DNA from: Elephas maximus indicus
Lineage: Eukaryota > Chordata > Mammalia > Proboscidea > Elephantidae
Length of the DNA stretch: 64,000 nt
NCBI RefSeq assembly: GCF_024166365.1
Contig: NC_064822.1
Span: 108,868,823 to 108,932,822 of the forward strand
Direction: 5' to 3'
Shown: piece after piece, positions 21,601 through 36,600 of the stretch
How the letters are laid out: every line of letters starts with the position of its first letter
Numbering within the stretch: the stretch's first letter is position 1
Translations under genes and position numbers: made by a program
The notes under the pieces: generated by a model
Told to the model about the DNA's origin: nothing
Seen by the model: the letters and a program-made list of their open reading frames with translations, nothing else
The model's database searches: none

Positions 21601-24600
21601 CTGAAGATGCTTCATAAAAGTGAAGTATCCCAGGACTCAATGGAAGATTGTTGGAGATAACTGACATTGTACTCAGCATGCGCCGCAAGTTTGTGCCTAG
21701 AGGAAACAAAAGTATAAAGGTTATGCTTGGAAAACAAGCTTTCTGTTCAGTCAGGAAGTCAAGTTCTTCAGAGACTTTTCTAGTTATGATTGTTCAAAAC
21801 CTCTACCAGGCTCATACAGCTGCCTTCTAAAAGCAGAAATGGGGGCTGATAATGAAACCTGCGTATTGCACGTGAATGAAGTTCTATTTATAAATTAATC
21901 ATATTGTGTCATGTCTCCAATTTTCTAATACCTCCCTCCACCCTACCCCCACTTTTATTCCCTACCTCCTATGTGACGTTGGTATTATGAACAAACTCAG
22001 GAGCTTGCTAAAGACTACTGCTTTTCTCCCCATTTGTTATGCTGCTGTTGTGAGGGAAAAATGAAGTCATTCTTTGAAAGTACAATATAAAAATCCACAA
22101 AATTGTTGGGAAATAGTTTCAAATAAAATTTCCCCACTTGATTAGCGTTCCCTTGGGTGGGCTGTTACAGATTAATGTAGTGGAATCTTAAACCCAAAAT
22201 GCTGTTTGTTTGTTTTTCTTTTTTACAAACTGTTCTTTGCAGATGAACCTCTCACATCCTGTGTAGTATGGTTGAATGGTTTAGCTATGAGTATAGTCCT
22301 TAATCTGATGGAATTAATGGGGAAAATAAACTCCAGCTCTGGAATAAACAGTAATTGATTGCAAATCCTTTGTGAAAGAAAAAGAAAGTTTGTCCCTCTA
22401 TGTCCTCAATGCGATATTTAGTATATGGATAGAAGTGAGAGCATGTGATTTGTAGGCAGATAGAATAGGGTCCAAATCATAGCTTTGCCTCTTATATATG
22501 GCTGTGTGGTTTAGGGAACGTTCTTTAATTTCTTTGAGATGAGGTTTCTTTTATCTGTAAAAGAAGGGTTAATACTGATATTTACCTCACGGGATTATTA
22601 GAATTAAATGAAATAGACAACAGGGAAGAGCACATAATAGGTGCTTAACACATACTAGTTCTCTTAAAGTTTCATTCTTTGCAGTCCTCCCTCTCAATTA
22701 AACATAGAATGTCACTTTTTAGTTCAAGGCTGATCTTTCAAGTTGTTATCCAGTTCTTTACATTCTTTCTTGCCCTTTGTCTCTCTTGTCCATGGTGCTA
22801 TTCGCCAAACCACTACTACCAGAGGAAGTGAACTCCAGCCAGCATGCTTTGTTCTTTAAGAAGCCATTCTGGTAAAAACCATAGGTGACAGAGGAGAAGG
22901 TTTTGGGGATTACCAGTGGATTTTCTGTTTCTTAATCTCACGTTAGCATGGTTATGAACTTGCTGCAGAGTGTCTCTGTGTTTTCTCTATAGTCTGCTTG
23001 CTAGAAAAACATTCTCCTTGATGAACACCTTGTTGATACTCCATCTAGTGATCGTTTGGTTTCTCAGTTTCCTATTTCAATGAATTATTTTACTCTTCCT
23101 ACTTTCATTTTAAAAGTTGTTTGGTTTTCTGTAAATTGAAAAAAAATTGTTTTCTTCTGCCATTTATCTCTCTAGAACTTGGTTTTACTTAAGCACTGTT
23201 TTACTTCTTTCATCATTTCCCATGACCAACTAATTCCTGTCTCTCACCTGTCCCGTCCTCTCAAAAAAAATCCTGGCACTTGAAAATTATTACGAAATAA
23301 TTTAAGATATATATATTTTTAAGCAGGTATAAAGGATAATGCAATGGATATTCTTTTACCCATACCCCAGTTCACAAAATAATTCATTACTGGTATTAAA
23401 GCCCACAAAATGTTTGCTTTCCCTAATACTTTTTAACATTGCTGCTGAATATGTGGTCTTACCAAGTAATGATTTCTTTTTTTTTTGGTTGCATATTTTC
23501 AAGAAATAGCTTTTCCATCTTTAAATCCTTTTGTCATACTGACATTAGCAGTTTAAAGCTGTGGTGTGTTTTTTTTGTAGCACCAAGTAGGTATAAAACC
23601 AGGTATCTGCTTTTAGTACTTACCTAGTAATCTGGACAAATTAAGACAAGGTGAAGTCCATCTCTCACATTAAAAAACTACCTTAGAGTTTGTACATCAA
23701 ACCAATTGCCATCGAGTCAATTCCGACTCATAGTGACTCTACAGGACAGAGTTGAACTGCCCCATAGGGTTTCTAAGCAGCTGAGCTCTTAACCATTGTC
23801 CCACCAGGGCTCCATCAGCTGTAGCATATCAGATTATATAATTGTTCTAGGGCCGTTGCTCATGCATTAATTTAGAGAGCCCTATCAAGATCTGGAATAC
23901 TTGATGGCATAGTGGTTAAGAGCTACGGCTGCTAACAAAAGGGTTGGCAGTTTCAATCCACCAGGTGCTCCTTGGAAACTGTGGGGCAGTTCTGCTCTAT
24001 CCTGTAGGGTCGGTATGAGTCATAATCGACTTGACGGCAACAGGTTTAGTAGTACAGGTAGGTTATCATAAAAATGTATCTACCATGTCGATGACTATTT
24101 AAATGGTCACTTCAGGAATCTGGGAGGAGCCCTAGTGGCACAGTGGTAAAGAGTTCGGCTGCTAAACAAAAGATTGGCAGTTCAGATCCACTCCTTGAAA
24201 ACCCTATGGGGTGGTTCTACTCTGTCTTACAGGGTCGCTTTGAGTCAGAATCAACAGGAACAGGTTTGGTTTTTTTTTTCCCCCAGAGGTCTCTGCTCTT
24301 CTACTGCATTCTCTCATGCTTTATTACATGGCAGCTTATTCTATAGTTTATCCAGAAAATTTTCTGAAAATAGGAAATTTAATCTGTATTGTTTCTTCCT
24401 TCAAGACAGCCTTGTACATTCAGAAAGGTTATTTCTGCATTATTAATCAACCCCAAGCTATTTTTAACAGATGAAGTATAGCTTGCAGGCTCTGGCATGG
24501 TCATCCTTTTTCAATGGTAAATCCAGTGGTGAGAAACAAAATGGTAGATTCCTGTGCATTTCATATTTTGTTTGTTTTACAATATTCTTTTATTGCTGCT

Positions 24601-27600
24601 ATTTTAGAAATATTGACAATTGAATTTGATGTTACAAAGGACTCCCCTAGGTGGATAGTAAAGGTTCATGTGTAGATGGAAGAAAAAAAATTAAACATCA
24701 CAATGAGAGCTTATTTTCATAATATATATAATTATATCCTTTTTGCCAGTGAGGAAACTGAGGCCCAGTGAGGATAAGTAACTTGCTCAAAGTCATTTAG
24801 CTAATAAATGGTGAAACCAGGAGTCAAACCTAGATTTGTTCTGTTGAACCATTACAGTATATTACAGTGTGTATGTAATGACCCTATTAATTTTAAGCAT
24901 CAAAGTCTCTCATTAATTTTTAAATATCAATTAATAAATCTGAACAGTGCAACAGTCAGTTATAAGAACCTGATTAAAACCCAAATGGAAGGAATTAATT
25001 TATGTTCATACTCCTTTGATTCACAGAAATGATAGGGGTGTGAAGCAAAGTCCAAAATTGTCACTCTCCTCTGGAACACTCTTGCTGTTCTTTTAGTAAA
25101 CCAAAAACTGGCTGTATTCTCTTTCCTTTTTTAATTTTTATTTTTATTGAATTTTAGATGAAGGTTTACAGAATAAACTAGTTTTTCATCAAACAGTATA
25201 CACTTTGTTCTATGACATTGGTTAACAACCCCACGACATGTCAACGCTCTCCCTTCTCAACCCTGGGTTCCCTGTTACCAGTTTTCCTGTTCCCTCCTGC
25301 CTTCCAATCCCTGTCCCAGGGCTGGTGCGCCCCTTTAGTCTTATTTTGTTCCCTGGGCCTGTTCAGTCTTTGGCTAAAGGGTGAACCTCAGCAGTGACCT
25401 TATTACTGAGCTGAAAGGGTGTTTGGGAGCCACACTCTCAGGGTTTCTCCAGTCTTTGTCAGGCCAGCAAGTGTGGCCTTTCTTTTTGAGTTAGAATTTT
25501 GTTCTACATTTTTCTCCAGCTCTGTCCAGGACCCTCTATTGTGATCCCTGTCAGAGCAGTCAGTGGTGGTAGCTGGGCACTATCTCACTGTACTGGACTC
25601 AGTCTGGTAGACGCCATGGTAGATGGGGTCCATTAGTCCTTTGGACTAATCTTTCCCTTGTGTCTTTAGTTTTCTTTATTCTTCCTTGCTCCATAACGGG
25701 TGAGACCAGTGGAGTGTCCTAGAGGGCCGCTCACAGGCTTGTCAGACCCCAGACACTACTCACCAAAATAGAATGTAGAACATTTTTTTTATAAACTATG
25801 TTATGCCAGTTGAGCTAGATATTCCCCAAGACCTTGGGCCCTACAGCCCTCAGCCCAGCAGTTTGGTCCCTGACTATGTTCTCTTAACCTTTATTCTCTC
25901 TCCTCTACCTTTTCCCTCTATATGCTATGTATGTATTATATTTTAAATGAATTTTTTATTTTATCAATCTGAATAATAGGTAATCATAGCTAGTTTGGGG
26001 AGGGATGCTAAAGTTAGTAGCTTTCCCCAGGAAATCATCACTATGGTGAGAGCTGGGGGAGATGATAAGAGAATTCCAATTAATATCTCTGCCTTGGAAA
26101 ACAATTTTCACTATAGAATGATATTGACAGGAAAATAGGTGAAAGTCTTGGAATTCACAAGATTCTCAGTATGTTACCTATCACCAAACTAAACCTGTTG
26201 CAGTTAATTCCTACTCATAGTGACCCTACAGGACAGAATGATGTTACTGATAATCAAATTTCCAAATCCTTGATTTTCTTGGACTTGAAAAATGGGGAAA
26301 TCTGTACCTTTGGATTCATAATGGAAAATGTAAAACTAGTAAGGAAACTACCAAAGCTGAAAAAAAATCTAGTTTCAGTGGAGGCATCAGAATTATTTTG
26401 TACTTTCTCAAATGGTCCCATTTAAAATTTGTGTCACCCCCATACAAACCACTTCCCCCTCTCTCCCTTCTTCATACTTAAATCTCTTGCCTGGGAGGAT
26501 GGACTTTAAAAAATACCCATCTATTGCCTAGTTGGAAATCCTGGTGGCTTAGTGGTTAAGAGCTATGGCTGCTGACCTTTTGAATCCACCAGGTGCTCCT
26601 TGGAAATCTTATGGGCCGGTTCTACTCTGTCCTTATAAGGTCTTAACCTGTTGCCGTCGAAATTGACTCCATGGCAAAGTTTGGTTGTTTGTTATCACTT
26701 AGGTACAGTGACACCTGCTGGTGAGAGCCTTTGCCACCATTGTACTGATTGCCCTGTATGTAAGGAAAGCTGCCTGTTTTCTGAGTTGTGAAGAGCTAGT
26801 TCTTAAATCTGTAGAACACTGTTAATCAAAAGGGAGGGGGCACATAGGCTCAGTTTTGTTGGTTGTAGGTTTTTTTTTTTTATTTGCCATTTGCCTGAAC
26901 TTTAAGAAATTAATTCCTTTTCAAATTTGCTGAAAACAACTTCCTCAAACTCTTGTTTGCTTATTTTTTAAAAAAATATTTCATTGTGATTTGGAGAAAA
27001 TTTACATAGCAAATTAAGTTCTCATTTAACAGTTGACTTGATGGCAATGGGTTTGGTTTTTTGTTTGGTATGTATTACTCAGTAACATTGGTTATACTTT
27101 TCACAGTGTGTCAGCATTCTCATTATTTCCATTCTGGTTGTTCTGTCTCTATTAATCTAGCTTCCTTGTGCCCTGTGGAGCTGTGGTGGCACAGTGCTTA
27201 AGAGATTGGCTGCTAACCAAAAGGACAGCAGTTCAAATCCACCAGCCGCTCCTTGGAAAACCTACGGGGCAGTTCTATTCTGTCTTACAGGGTTGCTGTG
27301 AGTCTGAATTGACTCGAGAGTAATGGGTTTGGTTTTTTTTCTTCCCCCATACCGTCTCATTTTTGGTCTAGGGTAAATGTTAGGTCTCATTTAGATGCTT
27401 GTTTAGAGGAGTACAGTACTCATGGCAGTATTATTTATTTTATGAGTCACTGTCTTTTGGCTGGTAGGTGCTTATTTTTTTAGTACAGAAGCCATCTATT
27501 TTTATATGTCAAATGAATTAATCTTTTGTGATTTCTTTGATGGCTTAAAAAATCCTATAATATAGGGATACCTTCTAAAAGTTTGATAATTCATTTCCTT

Positions 27601-30600
27601 CCTCCATATTTAAAAATATATGTACTTAACTCCCCCTCCTTTATTTTTCATTGTAATTAATATTAAAAAATAGGAAGAAGGCAACCTATCATTTAAAGAA
27701 ACCAATGTTAGTGTTTTGTTGAATTTCCTTCTAGTCTGTCCTTTCAGTCATTTTACTACGTGTATGTTTTTGTATTTTAGTTTGTAGTATGTGAACGTTT
27801 GTGTGCCTGTTTTAACAATTTTGTAAACATTGAACTTTACCCAGAATTATTTTCGAAGTGTGGTAACAGTTGAAGTTATTTTGAACATCAGATTTGTCTC
27901 TGAGTCTCCTGACATCTAGAGCAAAAAGGGCAACCGGAGATAACTCCCATTCTCTTAATGTGTGTCATCTCTTAGATTGTGGCTCCTTGACTGCAGTCTT
28001 AAATATAAAGTGTGTTTTTATCTTCCTTCCCTATTTCTGTGGCACCCCCCACCCCGCAATCTAGGTTCAGATTTTTTTTTCCTCAATTTCCCTCTTTGAA
28101 CCTTTTCTTTAGAATTTTTTGAACCATACTTTCTTTGAACAGCTTTATTGAGCTGTAACTCACATACCCCACATAATTCATTAGTGTGTAGTTCAGTGGT
28201 TTTTAGTATATTTAGTAGTTGTGCAACCATCAACACAAACAAAGAACATTTTCATCACCCCAAAAAGAAATACCCCACCTCCATTAGCAGTCATTCCCCA
28301 TTCCTGCCCCCAACCCCTAGCCCCCCCAATTTTTTTTTTTTTTTTAGGCAACCGCAAATCTACTTTCTGTCTCTATACATTTGCCTATTTTGGATGTTTC
28401 ATATAAATAGAATCATATAATGTATGGTCTTTTGTGACTGGTTTCTTTAACTTAGCATAATATTTTCAAGATTCATGTTGTAGCAAGTAACAGTACTTCA
28501 TTCTTTTATATTTCCAAATAATATTTCATTGTATGGACATACCACATTTTGTTTGCCCATTCGTCAGTTGATGGATATTTGAGTTGTTTCCATTTTTCGG
28601 CTATTGTGAGTAACGTTGCTATGAACGTTTGCGTACAAGTTTTTGTGTGGAAATATTTTCACTTCCCTTGGGTATATACTTAGAAGTAGAGTTGCTAGGT
28701 TAGATTCAGTTTTGATGAGTTATTTAGCCTGTATCGTTGAAAGATCTTAGGAATATCTTTTGTCCCTTTTTTGTTCATGGCAGCCTTGCTGTTTGACTTA
28801 TTTACCCCAGACATTATTGAAGTTACTGTTATTCAACTACTAAATTCTATTTTTACTCCTAAATATTTCTTATCCATGTCCTTCTCTTCATCACTGCAGC
28901 TGTTTGCCTACTTGAGACCTTTATTATTTCTCGACATTATCTAATGGAATACTCTACTTTTTTTTCTTCTAATACTTCTCCATTCAACTCTTATGCTTCT
29001 TTTGTCAGAACATCTTATTAGTACTTTATTATACAAATTATAGAGCATATATTATACTTGTTTATTTCATTTTGTATCTTCCCAGTGAGATACAAGCTCT
29101 ATAATGGTCAGGATTATATCTATTTTAACCACCCCTGAGCCTAATACAGCATCTGACACATAGTCCTTATTCCTAGAAGATTAGTCACACCTGGAAGACT
29201 TGATCTATATTGCCAAAAGCCCTACACACACACTGTGATGTTTTCCTGCTTATGTTTTTGTACGCTTATACTACTGGGAACTGTATGAAAGTGCTTGTTT
29301 CTCTATGCCGTATTTTCTATCACTTAAAAATTTTTTTTTAAATTTTAATACCTGTCTAGCATCTAATAATACCTGTTTCGAAGTTCATCTCTCACCTCTT
29401 CTTCCTCCACCCCACCTCCATCCCTGCACACCATGTTCTTTCTATGCAGCATTCCTTTACTCTGTTCATTGTGTTCCCTCTGCCTTGAACATCCTCCTCT
29501 TGCCACCATTCTTCACCTGGCTAACTCCTATTCTTTCTTTAAAGTTTGGCCCAAGTGTCACCTCCTCTAAGATGTTGCTTCTGCAATTTGAGGCTGGGGA
29601 AATTACTCTTTACAGTACTAGAACATCCTTTGAATGTCTTTTACTATAACGTTTATCACATTATATTGAAATTTTCTGTTTCTGTCTTCTTTAATAAGCT
29701 GTCAGCTCTTGAATAGCAAGAACAGTGTCTTTGAATCGTCAGAGCCTAGTATAGTACATGGAACAATAGACAGTAAACAATTGATAAACATTTCTGCAGT
29801 CTACATAAGAGGTCCATATGGTATAGGGCACGTAGGGATAAGTTTTAAAGGACTGTACATATTGAAGGAGACAAGTTTGTTGATGTTTGTATATATAGTA
29901 AGGCTTATTAATTATGGTTTTATGTGTACGTGTATACTGTAATTTTATCGATAATCAGGGAAGACAGTATGGAAGAAGTAAGCGTAGAAACAAGTTATGG
30001 ATTTGTGTGGAGCACAGGTTACTCGTGAATGAGCAAGGGCTTGTATTCTGGCACAGAGCAAATAAGTCTTTGGTGCCCATTCTCTATTATTGTGTGATCT
30101 AATTTAATAAATTCTCACCATTAAATTTTTTTGTTAGATGCTCACTCACTTATAGCATAATTCTGGGAGTTGGACAAAGAAAATTAAAAGCTGTTATCTG
30201 TTTGATATAAAAAATGTTTTTAGGCATCATCAAGTTGGTTCTGACTCACAGCTACTCTGTGTACAACTGAACAAGGCACTGCCTGGTCCTGTGCCATCCT
30301 TAAAATCGTTGCTGTGTTTGAGCTTATTGTTGCAGCCACCGTGCCAATCCATCTCATTGAGTGTCTTCCTCTTTTTCACTGAGCCTCTACTTTATGAAGC
30401 ATCATGTCCTTCTCCAGGGACTGGTCCCTCCTCATAACATGTCCAGATTACTTGAAATGAAGTCTTGCCATCATTGCTTCTAAGGAGCATTCTGGCTGTA
30501 TTTCCTCCAAGACAGATTTGTTCATTCTTTGCCAACATCATAATTAAAAGGCATCAATTCTTCTTCAGTCTTCCTTGTTGTCCAGCTTTTGTGAGTATAT

Positions 30601-33600
30601 GAGGCGATTGAAAATACCATGGCTTGTCTTGGGTCAGGTGCACCTTAGTCCTCAAAGTGACATTTTTTCTTTTTAACACTTTAAAAGAGGTCTTTTGCAG
30701 CAGATTTGCTTAGTGCAACTCATTGTTTGGTTTCTTGACTGCTGCTTCCATGGGCATTGATTGTGGATCCAAGTAAAATGAAGTTATTGACAACTTAAAT
30801 ATTTTCTCTGTTTATCACGATGTTGCTTATTGGTCCAGTTTTGAAGATTTTTTTTTCTTTATGTTGAGATGCCATCCATACTGATAGCCCTAGTACTACG
30901 GCCACTAACCAAGAGGTCGACAGTTCGAATCTTCCGGGTGCTCTTTGGAAACTCTATGGGGCAGTTCTACTCAGTCCTATAGGGTCACCATGAGTTGGAA
31001 TCAACTAGATGGTAGTGGGTTTTGTTTTATTTGGTTTGGAATTCTCATTCTTGGCAGTGTTATCAATAATTTGTTGTGATCCACAGACAAATGCCTTTGC
31101 ATATTCAGTAAAACATAGGTAAACATCTGTCTGGTATTCTCTGCCTTCAGCCAAGATCTGTCTGACATCAGCAGCGATATGCCTTGTTCCACGTCCTTTT
31201 CTCAATAAGGCTTGCATTTCTGGAGGTTCCTTTTCAATGTAGTGCTGTAACCATTTTCGAATGATCTTCAGTAAAATTTTACTTGCATGTGATATTAATG
31301 ATACTATTCGATAATTTCCTCATTCTTTTGGATCGCCTTTCTTTGGAACAGGCACAGATATGAATCTTTGCCAGTCAGTTTGCCAGACAGCTGTCCTCCA
31401 AATTTCTTGGCATAGAGGAGTGAGCACTTCCAGTGCTACATCCATTTGTTGAAACATCTCAGTTGATACTCAATAAATTCCTTCAGCCTTGTTTTTACCA
31501 AAACCTTCAGTGCAACTTGGAACTCTTCCCTCAGTACCATTTGGTTCTTGATCACATGCTACCTCCTGAAATGGGTGAATGTCGATCAATTCCTTTTGGT
31601 ATGGTGAATCTGTGCATTCCTTCCAACTTCTTTGGATGCTCCCTGTGTCTTTCAGTATTTTGCCCATAGAATCCTTCAGTATTGCAACTTGAGGCTTGAA
31701 TTTTTTCTTCAGGTTTTTCAGCTTGAGAAATACTGAGCATATTCTTCCGTTTTGGTTTTCTAACTCAAGGTCTGCACATTTCATTATAATACTTTGTCTT
31801 CTTAAGGCACCTTTTGAAGTCTTCGGTTCTGCTCTTTTACGTCATCATTTTTCCATTCGCTTTAGCTACTCTACGATCAAGAGCAAGTTTCAGAGGTTCT
31901 TCTGACATCCATTTTGGTCTTTTCTTCGTCTCCTGTCTTTTTGATGCCCTCTTGCTTTCTGCCAGTATGATGTCCTTGATGTCATTCCACAACTCACCTG
32001 TCTTCGGTCTTAAGTGTTCAGTGCATTAATTCTGTTCTTGAGGTGGTCTCTAAATTCGTGGGTTATACTCAACGTCATATTTTGGCTCTTGTTGACTTAT
32101 TCTAATTTTCTTCAGCCTCCACTTGAACTTGCACGTGAGCAATTGATGGTGTGTTTCTCAGTCAGCCTCTGACCTCGTTCTGACTGATGATATTGAGCTT
32201 TTCCATTGTCTGTTTCCAAAAATATAGCTGATTTGATTTTTGCGTATTCCGTTTGGCGAGGTCCTCATATGTAGTCACGGTTTATGTTGTTGAAAAAAGA
32301 TATTTACTGTGAAGAAGTTGTTGGTCTTGCGATCTCCAGCATTGTTTCTGTTACCAAGGCCTTATTTTCCAACTACTGTTCTTTCTTCTTTATTTCCAAC
32401 TTTGGCATTCCTATCACCAAACAAAAAAATTATCAGTGCATCTTGATTGCATGTTTGATCAATTTCAGACTGCAGGAGTTGGTAAAAATATTTTCTTTTT
32501 TCACCTTTGGCCTTAGTGATTGGGGCATAAATTTGAGTAATAGTTGTATTTTAACTGGTCTTCTTGTAGTAGTTATATGGATATTATCCTGTAACTGACA
32601 GCATTATACTTCAGGATAGATCTGAGATGTTCAGTAACCTAGTGGTTCAAAATAATCTAAAAAGATATTAAGGAAATGATAGAATTTATGAAGGAAAAGT
32701 ATAAATTCAAATTTAAAAAAACTCAGATGAGGTAATTGGAAAAGAAGAGAATTTGAAAAGTGGCAGACCTCAGGAAAAAATAAGAAATAGATGAGAAAAT
32801 AATTTCAAAAATAAAGGTGAACCTAAAAGGAACATGAGTAAGTAAATAAGCATAGCAGATGTCTCAATAAAAGAAAGAGACAAAGTAAAATTTTAATATT
32901 TTTATACATAGTATATAATAAATTTTAATTTGGTAAATTCAATAAATTTTAATAAAAGATACAAGAGAGCTAAAAGAGGTAAAATGATACACATATAGGC
33001 AAAGAAGAACCAGCATTCATATGAACAAAGTTCCAAAGGAGGCAAACCAAAGCTGTGGAACAGGAAGAAGACTTTCCCAAAGTACACCTGGGGAGATTGA
33101 CCCAGAATGGCCAATGCTGAGATATATTCTAGAAAACTAGTGGACTTTAAGGGGAATAAATGATTTGTGCATCCTAGCAAAAAGACCTATTCACTTATAA
33201 ATGAAAGGAAAATTAATTGTCATCAGACTTGTGACAGCATGTTTAGTGCCAGAAGACAGTGGATTAAAATTTAAGAGAAGCAAAGAAATGAAATTTGAGC
33301 CAAGAATTTTATATACAGACAGATAGACCATCAAGTATAAAGGCCACAGACAATTTAATACTAACATAAACACTCAGGGACGTATTCACATGATTCCTTT
33401 CTGTGGAATCTACTAGAGCTTCAAATAACCAGAATAACTGAAGAACCGGATTTGGTGTTTAAATACTGTTACCCATTAAAAGAACTTAGGAATACTTAAA
33501 GAAATACCTGGTCCTAGGTTTGGAGCCGAAAATTAATATACCAGACATGGAGTATCTTTTCGCACAAGAAAGTAAAGAAGGCTACAGAGATCATATCCAA

Positions 33601-36600
33601 AGGACTCGGAAGCTGATGTGCATATGTCTCTGTGGCCTAAGTGTGGGTCAGTTTAAGCATCAATGGGGATAATAAGTGCAATGGATCAGATATGTTTAAA
33701 TCCATGAATTTTCACAGTTAAAAAAGAAACAGATGGACGGCAAGGGGCATGAGGGAACTTTTTGAGGTGCAGGTGTTCTATATCTTGCTTACAGTAGTGT
33801 TTAGACTACTGTATACATTTTCTAAACCAGGGTTTCTCAATCTAGGCACACAATCTGTTGACATTTTGAACCAGATAATCCTTTGTTATGTGGGAATATT
33901 TAGCAGCACCAGATAGCAGATGTGACAATCAAAAATGTCTCCAGTCAGGTGGACACTTGAGACTAGGGTGGAGGGGGTTAGAAGCTGGCGAAAGCACACG
34001 AAAAGAGAGAGTGGAGGGAGAGAACAGGCTGTCTCATTAGCGGGAGAGTAATTGGGAGTGTATAAAAAATAGAAAATAGAAAAAAATTGGGAGCATATAG
34101 CAAGGTGTATATGGGTTTTTGTGTGAGAGACTGACTTGGTTTGTAAACTTTCACTTAAAGCACAATAAAAATTACTTAAAAAAAAAAAGTCTCCAGACAT
34201 TGACAGATGTCTCCTGGGGAGCAAAATTGTTCCCACTAGAGAATCCCTGGTCTAAACTTATCAAAAGGGTGAATTTTGTTATGTGTAAATTGTATCGCAA
34301 TGAACCTGATGTTTAAGAAAAGGAAAACTCATTGGTCATTTTTAGAGGATTCTAGGAAACCATTATTTTGAAAACTGATAATTAAAAACAATGAAGTATT
34401 TATCCTGTCTCTCCTACATTAACTGTACCTCACAGTAACAAAATAGTTGATCATGGGGATAAATTTCGAAGGTCAAGTAATATAATTTTTTAGTATTAAA
34501 TTTTATCATTCTTAGCTGTCAGTTTTTCTGTCATTAACAGTACAATTTTTCTATTCCCTTATATTCTCTTTCCCTCTTCCTCTCTAATTTGCAACTTCTA
34601 ATTCACTTTTGACTAGGAAACCAGATAGGTAAAATTATTATTACAGTATTTAAAAAGAAAGTACCATGTATTATGAAACATCTATTTCTGTTACCTAGAG
34701 ACTTTTTTCCCCCTGAATTCTGGATTCCTGATGTTCCTCACACGTCAGTGATAAATGTTACCAGTATTTTGTTTCAACATGGCTGACCACATAAATACGT
34801 CATTGTCTGAGATATGCTTCTTGGGATTAAATCTGTTGTGTAAAATGAAACATCCAGTATGTGCTTAATATAGGTATAGTTTTCAGATTCAGCCTTTCTG
34901 TATTAATACTGAATTAAAGAACACAGTTGAATAGGGGGAAGGAAAATTCTAGCCCTGCAGTATCTTTGGAAGTGCAAAGGAACCAGCCTTTTGAAAGTTA
35001 CTGGGGCGTTTTCTTATTTCATCTTATTTTAGTATTGCCCAAATTTCTTCTCAGAGAGGAATAGGATATTTGACCTATCATGGTCTGCTTGAAAGTTCAT
35101 GACTTTGGCACATTTTATCATTTTGAAGAAACTGAAATAAAGTGTGTAACTGCTATTGCTATTTCAGAACCTGATTGCTAGAGCCAAACAGTGGGCCAGG
35201 CAAAGCTGTCATTCAACTGTGGCTCTAGTTTACTAATTTGCTTCCATCATTGAAAGGAGAATTTTTAATTTTTTTCATTGCTTAGTTAGTGCCATATTTT
35301 AAGATAAAATTGTTCTTTAAAACTTTTTAAAGGGGGCTGGAAACTGATTCTGGTCTGATATTAGTGCTTTGTTGGTATTTCACTCTTTTTTTTTTTTTTT
35401 TGAAATTTGAAACTGTTCGTTTTATGTTACCCCATTTCCAGTTTTTATATTAAAAAATAATTCTTTGAATTTATGGTGTGGCAGCCAGGAGGATATTAGT
35501 TTTGACATCTGTTTAGTAAGAATTTGGAAGTGGGTTGGAGATAAAGTTTTAGAGTCCTACTACTTAATTATTTCTTTGTTTCCCTCCTTACCGAATGCCT
35601 GCCCTGAAACTTTTTCCTACATTTCAATAAAGTGGAGGAAGGTTTACCTCCCAATTAACTGTGTAGAAGATGGGACAGGGGAGAACTATGGTGAATAATG
35701 AACTGCTTCCCAAATTTTAGTGGAATTACGTTAGCTTGGAAAGTAGTTGAAAGAAGATGTTGGTTTGCTTATTTGCTCCTCAATTTTGACTTGTTTCTAA
35801 AGACCAAGAGTGGATAGCTGGATCTACAGTCTCATAAATTTCTCTTCCAAAGGTGATTTGGTAGATATCCATATCCACTGGCAGTACTAGATATCCTGCC
35901 TTGCCTGCCGTACTTATAATTCAAAATATAAATTCTCCACCCCCACTAGGGGGAGTTTCCATTCAGTAACAAGTAAATTTTAATAGCAGTTGATTAAACA
36001 AAATGTATATCTTGTGCCACAATTCCTCACTGGTTTTGCTACTCCTCAAGATTATTTCCCTAGTAATATTATCTACAGTGCGTTGAATGATTGCTGTGTG
36101 ACAGGAACGGTGCGGAAGCACGTTACCCGTATTATTATTATTATTTTTTTTTTTGCAACTTTATCAGATTGATAATATTTTATCCAAATTTTTCTGATGG
36201 GAGAAATTGATAACTAGAAAAGTTAAGTCGCCTGCTCGCTGTTAGAAAGCAAATCAAATGGTGGTATAAGAATCCATATCTATGTTTATCTTATTCCAAA
36301 ACCTCTTCTTAACCCTATACTCTAGTACTTCTTCCCAGTTTTAGCTCCACCAGTGTCATGACAATCTCAGAACATTTAAATGAATTTTAATGTCATCAGT
36401 TATTGCCTGAAAGTGGTAGAGTTAAATGGAAAGCAAAAAGCGGAGGCATGGTAACTCAAAACTATGTTGATGAGCTGAAAAGGTGGGGAATTAGGCACAG
36501 TGTAAAACCAAGAGCTTAGATTTTTACATGTTAAGCCTAAGTGACCCCCAGTTGCTTAGTTTCTTTCTTTATAAAACAGATAAAATTAAGCAGGCAATTC

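Noticed and set aside
31005-31784. Several minus-strand open frames of 60-105 codons
   Set aside because: They are fragments of one broken RTE LINE.
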